DNA of 5,258 bases from Spirochaetaceae bacterium (GTDB lineage Bacteria > Spirochaetota > Spirochaetia > SZUA-6 > Fen-1364): contig PLNO01000107.1 in assembly GCA_003141795.1 (NCBI GenBank), positions 1 through 5,258 on the forward strand. Direction: 5' to 3'. The notes under the pieces were generated by a model. The model searched no databases and had not been told where the DNA came from. It saw nothing but the letters and a program-made list of their open reading frames with translations. Shown here in pieces: positions 1-5,185 of this stretch. Numbering within the stretch: position 1 is the first letter of the stretch; the number at the start of each line of letters is the position of its first letter. The translations under genes and the position numbers were made by a program.

Positions 1-657
1 GGTCCCAATGGCGCCGGCAAGAGCACGCTGTTGAAGCTGCTTCTGGGTCTGGTGCAACCCGAGGCGGGCAGGGTGGAGGTTCTGGGCCGGCCCCCGGGGC
101 GCGGAAATTGGGGGATCGGCTACGTGCCGCAGTTCCGGGCAATAGAGGCGGAGGGGACCTTGAGGACCTGGGACATCGTGCGCTTCGGGCTGGACGGCAA
201 CCGTTGGGGCCCGGGTCTGCCGAACAAGGGACGGAACGCACGGGTGGACAAAGTCCTGGAGGAGGTCGGCGCGACAGAGCTTGCCAGGGCGCCCATCGGG
301 CGTTTGTCGGGAGGGGAACGGCAGCGGATACTCATCGCGCAGGCTCTCCTCTCCGACCCGCGGCTCCTCCTCCTGGACGAGCCCCTTGCCAGCCTGGATA
401 TCGCACATGGCCAGGAGATCGTCGCTCTGGTGAGGAGAATCTGTCGGACGCGAGGCGTCACGGTGCTGTTCGTCACCCATGACATCAATCCCCTCCTTGC
501 CGACGTGGACCGCGTCCTGTACCTCGCCAATGGGCGGAGCGCTATCGGCACCCCGCAGGAGGTGATAACGGGGGAAACTCTCTCCCGTCTGTACGGGGCG
601 GCCGTCGAAGTGGTCCGGGCTCTTGGCAGGGTCTTTGTCGTGGGGGCTCCGATCTGA
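1..657 (+). CDS. Metal ABC transporter ATP-binding protein (Znu/Sit/Tro family), 5' truncated by window edge
   Basis: This is the cytoplasmic ATPase that powers a cluster-9 metal importer. Frame 1 is open from base 1 to the TGA at 655-657, giving 218 visible residues. The visible part begins exactly at Walker A (GPNGAGKST, residues 1-9), so roughly 30-40 N-terminal residues and the start codon lie outside the window. A TTG at 31 is in frame but would remove Walker A, so it is not the start. The other ATPase motifs are intact: Q-loop Gln44 in YVPQ, signature LSGGERQR (102-109), Walker B LLLLDEP (122-128, catalytic Glu127), D-loop SLD and switch His160. The C-terminal pattern (LYGAAVEVV then a Gly-Arg and a short hydrophobic end) is typical of ZnuC/SitB-like subunits. 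Its stop overlaps the next permease start (TGATG), which indicates coupling. Zn, Mn and Fe importers share this ATPase type, so the metal is not assigned. Confidence 0.95.
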   Translation, partial: GPNGAGKSTLLKLLLGLVQPEAGRVEVLGRPPGRGNWGIGYVPQFRAIEAEGTLRTWDIVRFGLDGNRWGPGLPNKGRNARVDKVLEEVGATELARAPIGRLSGGERQRILIAQALLSDPRLLLLDEPLASLDIAHGQEIVALVRRICRTRGVTVLFVTHDINPLLADVDRVLYLANGRSAIGTPQEVITGETLSRLYGAAVEVVRALGRVFVVGAPI

Positions 658-1460
658 TGATCGAGCTCCTCCGCTATCCCTTCATAGTGCACGCGCTGCT
701 GACAGGGGTGTTCGTCGCGGCGGTGGCCGGCCCCTGCGGCTACATCCTGATTTCGCGCAACCTGACCTTTGCCGGGCATGCCCTGCCGAACATCGGATTC
801 GCAGGAGCCGCGGGTGCTGTGCTTGTCGGCGTGCAGCCCGTCTATGGGCTCCTGGCATTCTCCCTGGCCGCGGGGATCGGCGTCGGCCTCGTGGGAAACG
901 ATCTGCGGGAGCGTGACATCACGATCGGCGTCCTCATGACCCTCGCCCTGGGCGTGGGGTTTCTCTTCCTCTCCCTCTATGCAGGTTACGCCCAAAGGGT
1001 CTATGGGATCCTCTTCGGAAGCATTCTCGGCATCAGCGCTACCGAGGTGCTCGTGACGGGGGTGAGTGCGGCCGTCGTGCTCGCCGGGTTCCTCGTGCTC
1101 TATCGACCGCTCTTGTTCAGCACGTTCGACCCAGCTTCTGCAGAGGCGCAAGGCGTGCCGATCCGGCTCATTTCCGTCCTCTTCATGATCATGGTTGCCG
1201 TGACCGTTGCCATTTCGATCCAGGTGATGGGAGCGCTCCTCGTGTTTACCCTTCTGATCGGACCGGCTGCAACAGTGGCCCGCTGCGTGCGCAGGCCATT
1301 CATGGTGCTGCTCGGTTCCGCCGTTCTGGGCATCGCATACACGGTCCTGGGAATTGCGCTTGCGGCCCTGAGCGGACGGCTGCCGGTGAGCTTTTTTGTC
1401 GCCTCGCTTTCGTTTCTCGTCTACGTGCCGGTGCGCCTCGTCACCCACGGGGAGGCTTGA
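657..1460 (+). CDS. Metal ABC transporter permease, ABC-3 (ZnuB/SitC-like) family, first of two
   Basis: This is an inner-membrane permease of 267 residues, the usual length for ABC-3 family subunits. About eight hydrophobic helices are visible, starting near residues 11-33 and ending near 241-263. Family landmarks are RPLLFSTFDP (150-159) followed by a Gly-Val-Pro, the GILFGS loop (117-122) and a TLLIGPAA segment (198-205). The ATG at 657 overlaps the ATPase stop by one base, with only a weak G-run (642-646) as ribosome binding site, so translation is probably coupled. In the helix that normally carries a D-x3-H metal-gate pair, the sequence reads GHALPNIGFAG (40-50), so the pair positions are His41 and Asn45. 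The paralogous permease directly downstream suggests the two form a heterodimer, as in SitCD, TroCD and YfeCD. Membership of the family is certain; the metal carried is inference. Confidence 0.95.
   Translation: MIELLRYPFIVHALLTGVFVAAVAGPCGYILISRNLTFAGHALPNIGFAGAAGAVLVGVQPVYGLLAFSLAAGIGVGLVGNDLRERDITIGVLMTLALGVGFLFLSLYAGYAQRVYGILFGSILGISATEVLVTGVSAAVVLAGFLVLYRPLLFSTFDPASAEAQGVPIRLISVLFMIMVAVTVAISIQVMGALLVFTLLIGPAATVARCVRRPFMVLLGSAVLGIAYTVLGIALAALSGRLPVSFFVASLSFLVYVPVRLVTHGEA
1449..1455 (+). promoter_or_regulatory. Ribosome binding site of the second permease
   Basis: GGGGAGG lies 8 nt before the ATG at 1464, inside the last codons of the first permease. It is close to the consensus and fixes the start of the second permease. 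Confidence 0.75.
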
Positions 1461-1463
1461 CCC

Positions 1464-2348
1464 ATGTTCGATCTTTTTTCCTCTGACCTTTTCCTCAGGG
1501 CGTTCGTCGGGGCGACCCTCGTGGCGCTTCTCTCAGCCCCTGTCGGCTACTTTCTCGTGCTTCGAGCCCAGGTGTTTGCCGCCGAAGCGTTCATGGATAT
1601 CTGTTTCGCAGGGGCAACGGGGGCCGCGCTCGTCGGCGTGGCGCCGCTCTTCGGCATGGTCCTCTTTTCCCTTTTCTCCGCCGCAGGCCTGGGCGCCTTT
1701 GGCGGCCGTGCCAGGGGTCGAAGCGTCGAGGTGGGCATGGTCCTCTCCTTTGCGCTGGGGCTCGGAGTTCTCTTCCTGAACGTAGGGACTCGTGGCAGTG
1801 CCTTCCATTCCACGGCCGGAGTCGGGATTCTCTTCGGATCGCTCATGAGCGTGCAGTGGGTGGACATACAACGCATGCTGGTTTTTGGCGGACTTTCGTT
1901 GGCGGTCCTGGCGGTCATGTTCCGTCCCCTCCTGTTCTCCACGATCGATCCTGACGTGGCCCGGGCACGCGGCATTCCTGTCCAGGGGCTCTCCGTCGCC
2001 TTTCTCATCGTGCTCGCCCTTGCCGCGGCATCCTGCACGCTCGTCGTGGGGGTGTTGCTCGCGGCCGCCCTGCTCATCGCGCCTGCCGCCGCTGCCGTCA
2101 GGCTGACGCACAGGCCCCTTTCCGCGCTGCTCCTGGCGATGGCGTTCAGCCTTTTCGTGGCGTGGGGCGGGCTCTTTCTCACTTTTGCCAGCACGTGGCG
2201 TCATCCGCCGGCAGGCTTCTCTTTTTCCGTTCTGGCGGCTCTTGTCTACGGCGTTTCCCTGATCGTGGGGGCCATTCACCGCGGGGGCCGTCTCCCTTCG
2301 ACGCACGACCTGAATCGGGAGGTTTCGGAGGGAGGACCACAGTGGTAA
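1464..2348 (+). CDS. Metal ABC transporter permease, ABC-3 family, second paralogue
   Basis: This is a second inner-membrane permease, 294 residues long and clearly related to the preceding one: RPLLFSTIDP (154-163), GILFGS (121-126) and FAGATGAALVG (48-58) match its partner. Differences include a longer loop around residues 108-119 that contains His115, and a hydrophilic C-terminal tail of about 23 residues after the last helix. At the gate-helix positions it has Glu41 and Asp45 where many family members have Asp and His. The start is well supported: a GGGGAGG ribosome binding site lies 8 nt before the ATG, and the gap from the previous stop is 3 nt. It probably pairs with the upstream permease to form a heterodimeric channel. 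The end of the gene contains a strong Shine-Dalgarno-like run that may serve the downstream regulator. Confidence 0.95.
   Translation: MFDLFSSDLFLRAFVGATLVALLSAPVGYFLVLRAQVFAAEAFMDICFAGATGAALVGVAPLFGMVLFSLFSAAGLGAFGGRARGRSVEVGMVLSFALGLGVLFLNVGTRGSAFHSTAGVGILFGSLMSVQWVDIQRMLVFGGLSLAVLAVMFRPLLFSTIDPDVARARGIPVQGLSVAFLIVLALAAASCTLVVGVLLAAALLIAPAAAAVRLTHRPLSALLLAMAFSLFVAWGGLFLTFASTWRHPPAGFSFSVLAALVYGVSLIVGAIHRGGRLPSTHDLNREVSEGGPQW
2327..2335 (+). promoter_or_regulatory. Strong Shine-Dalgarno-like run before the Fur-family gene (alternative GTG start at 2342)
   Basis: GGAGGGAGG lies inside the last codons of the second permease. Six bases separate it from a GTG at 2342 that is in frame with the Fur-family gene and overlaps the permease stop (AGTGGTAAG). 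If used, it would add 17 residues (beginning V/M-V-S-C-E-K) before the Met at 2393. The run is too good to ignore, but the added residues resemble no conserved Fur N-terminus that I recognise, and their codons (GTA, TGT, ACA, GGT) look unlike the surrounding genes. Confidence 0.45.
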
Positions 2349-2371
2349 GCTGTGAGAAAATCGGCTATGAT
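2343..2371 (+). promoter_or_regulatory. Possible internal sigma70-type promoter before the Fur-family gene
   Basis: TATGAT (2366-2371) matches five of six bases of the -10 consensus. At 17 bp spacing the -35 candidate is TGGTAA (2343-2348), which matches only three of six. The stretch 2349-2392 is less GC-rich than its surroundings, as a non-coding spacer would be. If real, it would let the regulator and peptidase be transcribed independently of the importer and would favour the ATG at 2393 as start. The evidence is weak, and no Zur/Fur-type inverted repeat is obvious here. Confidence 0.2.
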
Positions 2372-2392
2372 CCGCCCACAGGTAGCGGGTAC

Positions 2393-2830
2393 ATGGACGT
2401 CAAGGAACGGGTCACTTCAGCTTTCAGCCAATTCAGCGAGCGCTCTACCCGTCCGCGTCAAATCATCGCCGAAGGCTTGATCCACCTGGGGGAGACGGGA
2501 GAGGCTTTTTCCGCCGACGATCTGCTCTCCAGGCTGAGAAAGTCCGATCCGCGGATCGGCCGTGCCACAGTCTACCGTTCCGTCGAAAAGCTCGTTCGCA
2601 TGAAGGTCCTGGATCGCATCGATTTTGCCGACGGGTCGCACTATTTCCGCATGTGCGGGAGCGACGAACACCATCATCACCTCGCCTGCACGAAATGCCA
2701 CAGGATCGTCGATCTTCACGTGTGCCTTGACAATGACCAGATGAAGGAGATCGGCAGGCGGGAGCAGTTTCGCATCGACGATCATTCCATTACGATTTTC
2801 GGGCTGTGTAAAAACTGCCGATCTCGATAA
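2393..2830 (+). CDS. Fur-superfamily metalloregulator, probably Zur-like
   Basis: This is a cytoplasmic DNA-binding repressor of 145 residues, the normal Fur/Zur length. The N-terminal part is a winged helix with the recognition region around RIGRATVYRSVEKL (54-67). The C-terminal part is the metal-binding dimerisation domain. Residues 93-96 form HHHH, followed by Cys99-x2-Cys102, and a second CxxC sits at Cys139/Cys142; the two CxxC pairs are the usual structural zinc site. His83, the HHHH run, Asp107 and His131 are candidate regulatory-site ligands by comparison with Fur structures. The position directly after a metal importer suggests it represses this operon, probably in response to Zn, though Fe (Fur) or Mn (Mur) sensing cannot be excluded. 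The ATG at 2393 was chosen because it gives the standard family length; an in-frame GTG at 2342 has a better ribosome binding site. The stop is 2 nt before the peptidase start. Confidence 0.9.
   Translation: MDVKERVTSAFSQFSERSTRPRQIIAEGLIHLGETGEAFSADDLLSRLRKSDPRIGRATVYRSVEKLVRMKVLDRIDFADGSHYFRMCGSDEHHHHLACTKCHRIVDLHVCLDNDQMKEIGRREQFRIDDHSITIFGLCKNCRSR
2544..2559. repeat. Perfect 16-bp palindrome inside the Fur-family gene
   Basis: CCGATCCG followed directly by CGGATCGG forms a perfect inverted repeat with no spacer. It lies in the codons for residues just before and at the start of the DNA-recognition helix. It may be a chance product of GC-rich coding sequence, or an intragenic operator; nothing else supports a function. 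Confidence 0.4.
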
Positions 2831-2832
2831 GT

Positions 2833-3642
2833 ATGTGCAATCGCATGACGCTCCGACTCGGGTTTCTGCTGATCATTGTGGCCATTGCCGTTCCGGTTGG
2901 CGCAGGCGCTGCCGGCAAACGCATGTCGCAAAACTTCACCGTGTCTGCTGACGAGTTGAAGCAGATGACCGCCATGCTCCCCCGGGACCTTCAGGCGGGG
3001 ATCCTTGCTTCGCCGGAGCGCTTTCTCTCCCGTGTCGCCCGGGTTCTCGACGAGCCCGCGGACCTGCTCGTCCTGGTCGACAAGAAGCATCCGCTTCCGG
3101 ACGGCTACGCCCCGCCCGACCTCGTTCTCCTCAAGGACTACGGGCTCACCGTGTCGCTTCAAAGCCACAAGGTGAGGCGGGTCATCATCCCCGACCTCCT
3201 GCGCATGGAGAAGGCCGCGCGTGCGGAAGGCATCACGCTCGTCTTCTCCTCGAGCTACCGCTCGTACGAGTATCAGGTCACCGTCTACGACCGGGAAGTG
3301 AAGCTCTACGGCCAGGATGCCGCGGACCGGGAGTCGGCCCGGCCCGGCACGTCGCAGCACCAGCTGGGAACCGCGATCGACTTCGGGTCGATCACCGACG
3401 CATTTGCCGGTACCCGTGCGGGCAAATGGCTTGCCGCGCATGCCGAGGAGTACGGCTTCTCCCTCTCCTTCCCCGAGGGGTACGAGGAGGTGACGGGGTA
3501 CCGTCACGAGAGCTGGCATTACCGCTATATAACACCCGCGGGGACAGCCCTGCAGAAAAGCTACTTCGGGGACATCCAGCAGTACATGCTGGAGTTTCTC
3601 GACGCCAACCGCGCCGCGCTCGACGCCAAGCGCGTGCGCTAG
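2833..3642 (+). CDS. Secreted D-alanyl-D-alanine carboxypeptidase, VanY/peptidase M15B family
   Basis: This is a 269-residue zinc metallopeptidase predicted to trim the terminal D-Ala from peptidoglycan stem peptides in the periplasm. Residues 5-26 form a Sec signal peptide (basic start, hydrophobic core, AGA before the likely cleavage site at about 26/27). There is no lipobox. The catalytic domain has the family landmarks in order: LVDKKHPLPDGY (81-92), SSYRS with Arg143, SQHQLGTAIDF (174-184) with Zn ligands His176 and Asp183, and HESWHYRY (225-232) with catalytic Glu226 and Zn ligand His229. All active-site residues are present, so it should be active. The ATG at 2833 is 2 nt after the regulator stop; an ATG at 2845 would also keep the signal peptide, and neither has a clear ribosome binding site, so coupling is likely. 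The C-terminal tail carries a short repeat. Co-transcription with a metal regulator is unusual for this family. Confidence 0.93.
   Translation: MCNRMTLRLGFLLIIVAIAVPVGAGAAGKRMSQNFTVSADELKQMTAMLPRDLQAGILASPERFLSRVARVLDEPADLLVLVDKKHPLPDGYAPPDLVLLKDYGLTVSLQSHKVRRVIIPDLLRMEKAARAEGITLVFSSSYRSYEYQVTVYDREVKLYGQDAADRESARPGTSQHQLGTAIDFGSITDAFAGTRAGKWLAAHAEEYGFSLSFPEGYEEVTGYRHESWHYRYITPAGTALQKSYFGDIQQYMLEFLDANRAALDAKRVR
3598..3629 (+). repeat. Short direct repeat in the peptidase C-terminal tail (21-bp period)
   Basis: CTCGACGCCAA occurs at 3598-3608 and again at 3619-3629. It encodes LDANRAA followed by LDAKRVR, a seven-residue repeat in the charged helical tail just before the stop. It may be a small in-frame duplication. 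Confidence 0.5.
3639..3642. other. Shared CTAG: convergent overlapping stop codons
   Basis: The palindrome CTAG gives TAG to the plus-strand peptidase (3640-3642) and TAG to the minus-strand transporter (3641-3639). The two genes therefore overlap tail-to-tail by 4 bp with no intergenic sequence. No hairpin followed by a T-run is present on either strand nearby, so transcripts from the two operons probably run into each other's 3' ends. Confidence 0.9.
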
Positions 3643-4589
3643 ATCTGGGCGAGAAAGAAAACCAGACCGAAGAGGAAGAGCAGCGCGGCGCCGCCGATCT
3701 CGATGACACGCCGTGGCACCGCGTTTTCCTCTGCATGGCCGTGGGCAAGCGCCTTGACAGCGCCGCGTTTGGCGAGGATCACGATGACTCCCGTCAAGCT
3801 GATCGTCGCCCCCATGCCGACCGAGATCGCCACCACCGACAGGATGCTCACGCCGAGCATGTTCAACGAAAGCGCGAAGAGGATGATCGCCACGGCGCCG
3901 GGACAGGGGATGACGCCGGCGGGAATTGCGATGCCGACGAGGTTGCGCAGGGATATGTCACGGGGACGGGTGGTCTCCGCGCGGTCCTCCTCGTGGTGAT
4001 CCTCGCCTCCGTGGTGGTGACCGAAATGGTGATGATGGCCCTTTCCCCGGATCCTTCCCACGAGGATGAACGCCCCGATGACGGTGATGACAGCGAAGGT
4101 GACGAGCTGGATCCAGTGGTTGGCCTGCTCGATGCCCGTGGAGAACAGCCCGCGGATGATGTAGTAGAGGATGAGCACCACGGCAAGAGCTGCCAGGGCG
4201 TGCACGATGGCGATGAGATAGCCGACGATGAGGCTGTGGCGGATCTTCGCGTTGTTGGCCAGGAAGTACGAGGAGACGATCGTCTTCCCGTGCCCCGGTC
4301 CGGCGGCGTGGAACATGCCATAGGCCAGCGACACGAGCATCACGAACAGGAAGCCGCCCACCGATCGCGAGCCCTGGAGGGAGCGCGTGATGGCGGAGAG
4401 GCTCGCATTGAGCGTCCTCTGGATCGGCGCCATGGCATTGGCGAAGAACGCCGACACCCCCGTGGTCATCTCGTGGAGCGCTCCGGATTTCGGCTTGGCC
4501 CCCTTTGCCGTGAAGGGATTGGGGACCTCCTGTGCAAAAGCCGCGGAGACGACGAAGAACAACACGACAACGGCGGCGAATCGCCTCAT
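3639..4589 (-). CDS. NicO/RcnA-family nickel/cobalt-type transporter with His-rich loop
   Basis: This is an inner-membrane metal transporter of 316 residues. An N-terminal signal-like helix (1-20, ending AFA before Gln20) is followed by a soluble segment of about 55 residues and then about six membrane helices. Diagnostic motifs are GMFHAAGPGHGKTIVSSY (91-108), with His94 and His100, and AGVIPCPGAVAIILF (224-238). A His-rich loop at residues 185-199 contains nine His plus acidic residues, and a smaller LAHGHAEE cluster sits at 281-288; both probably bind metal on one face of the membrane. The start is set by AAGGAG 5 nt before the ATG at 4589, which overlaps the upstream DUF1007 stop (ATGA). 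Family members move Ni, Co or possibly Zn, and both export (RcnA) and uptake are known or proposed, so direction and metal are not assigned. Pairing with DUF1007 is a recurrent arrangement. Confidence 0.93.
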   Translation of the reverse strand: MRRFAAVVVLFFVVSAAFAQEVPNPFTAKGAKPKSGALHEMTTGVSAFFANAMAPIQRTLNASLSAITRSLQGSRSVGGFLFVMLVSLAYGMFHAAGPGHGKTIVSSYFLANNAKIRHSLIVGYLIAIVHALAALAVVLILYYIIRGLFSTGIEQANHWIQLVTFAVITVIGAFILVGRIRGKGHHHHFGHHHGGEDHHEEDRAETTRPRDISLRNLVGIAIPAGVIPCPGAVAIILFALSLNMLGVSILSVVAISVGMGATISLTGVIVILAKRGAVKALAHGHAEENAVPRRVIEIGGAALLFLFGLVFFLAQI

Positions 4590-5185
4590 TGCTTCTCCTT
4601 GAATCTGATGACGAGCTGGTCCGGCATGTACTGGCCGGGCCATTCCGGTTTCACCTGAGTTTTCTGCACCGACAGCTGGCAGGAGACGTCGTCACCGGCT
4701 TTCACCGCGACGGCATCCGTGTGCAGGATGTCGAATGCGACGTAGTAGGAGTCGTCGTACACCGTGGCGAGCACGGTCTGCTCCGCCTGCTGGACGGGAA
4801 CGTTCAACGGCACGAAAAAGGAGTACACGAGGGATTTGCCACCCGTCTCACTCGGCGTGAACTGTTCGATCTTGAACTCCCTCACCGGCTTCTTGCCGAT
4901 CCAGAACGCGACGAAGTAGTGGTAGTTGGCGAGGTTGTCGAACGCCCCTTCCTTGACGGCGCGGCCCTGGGCCGGGGTGAGCTTCCCCGTGCGCTGCGGG
5001 TCGTAGTCGGCGAGGATCATGTTGGAAAACATGTCGTCGAACGTCCACTGGAAGGAAATGCCCAGCAGCATGCCCTTGTCGAAGACGACGGTCATGCGGT
5101 CGGCGATGAATACATGGGGGTGAGCCGCAATGGGAAGGGCGGCCACGAGAAAGAGCGTCACCGCAAGGGGGAGGAACCGTCTCAC
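4586..5185 (-). CDS. DUF1007 family periplasmic protein, metal transporter partner
   Basis: This 199-residue protein is probably periplasmic. Residues 1-20 form a signal peptide (two Arg, hydrophobic core, LPIAA). Cleavage near Ala20 or Ala21 would leave His22 and His24 (HPHVF) at or next to the mature N-terminus, a typical DUF1007 feature that could bind a metal. Residues 60-73 (DYDPQRTGKLTPAQ) resemble an EF-hand-like loop, again common in the family, but with an incomplete set of acidic ligands. The start is GTG at 5185, overlapping the upstream gene's stop as GTGA; its ribosome binding site is weak. The end overlaps the NicO-family start as ATGA, so the pair should be made together. The biochemical role of DUF1007 is not established; by context it probably delivers metal to, or assists, the adjacent transporter. 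One Cys (169) is present in the mature part. Confidence 0.92.
   Translation of the reverse strand: MRRFLPLAVTLFLVAALPIAAHPHVFIADRMTVVFDKGMLLGISFQWTFDDMFSNMILADYDPQRTGKLTPAQGRAVKEGAFDNLANYHYFVAFWIGKKPVREFKIEQFTPSETGGKSLVYSFFVPLNVPVQQAEQTVLATVYDDSYYVAFDILHTDAVAVKAGDDVSCQLSVQKTQVKPEWPGQYMPDQLVIRFKEKQ
4595..4600 (-). promoter_or_regulatory. Ribosome binding site of the NicO-family transporter
   Basis: On the minus strand AAGGAG lies 5 nt before the ATG at 4589, within the last codons of the DUF1007 gene. It decides this start over an upstream in-frame start at 4643 that would sit before the signal-like helix. Confidence 0.75.

Noticed and set aside
120..1448. Long open frame on the minus strand across the ATPase and first permease
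   Set aside because: It is a shadow of GC-rich genes: the translation is rich in His, Arg, Glu and Asp with no recognisable domain, while the plus-strand frames carry complete family motifs.
1533..2306. Minus-strand open frames opposite the second permease
   Set aside because: Low-complexity charged translation with no family motif; the permease on the other strand is unambiguous.
2162..2392. N-terminal extension of the Fur-family frame back into the permease gene
   Set aside because: The frame happens to be open inside the permease, but the protein would be far longer than the family and the extension has no Fur similarity. Only GTG 2342 is kept as a possible alternative start.
3629..3640. 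Inverted repeat AGCGC-GT-GCGCT as a terminator at the operon junction
   Set aside because: The stem is very short with at most a 4-nt loop, lies inside codons, and no T-run follows on either strand.
3426..4658. Long plus-strand open frame opposite the NicO transporter
   Set aside because: It covers the peptidase end, the transporter and the edge of the DUF1007 gene in an unrelated frame. The translation is Asp/Glu/Arg/His-rich with no domain, and the transporter frame has clear motifs and a ribosome binding site.
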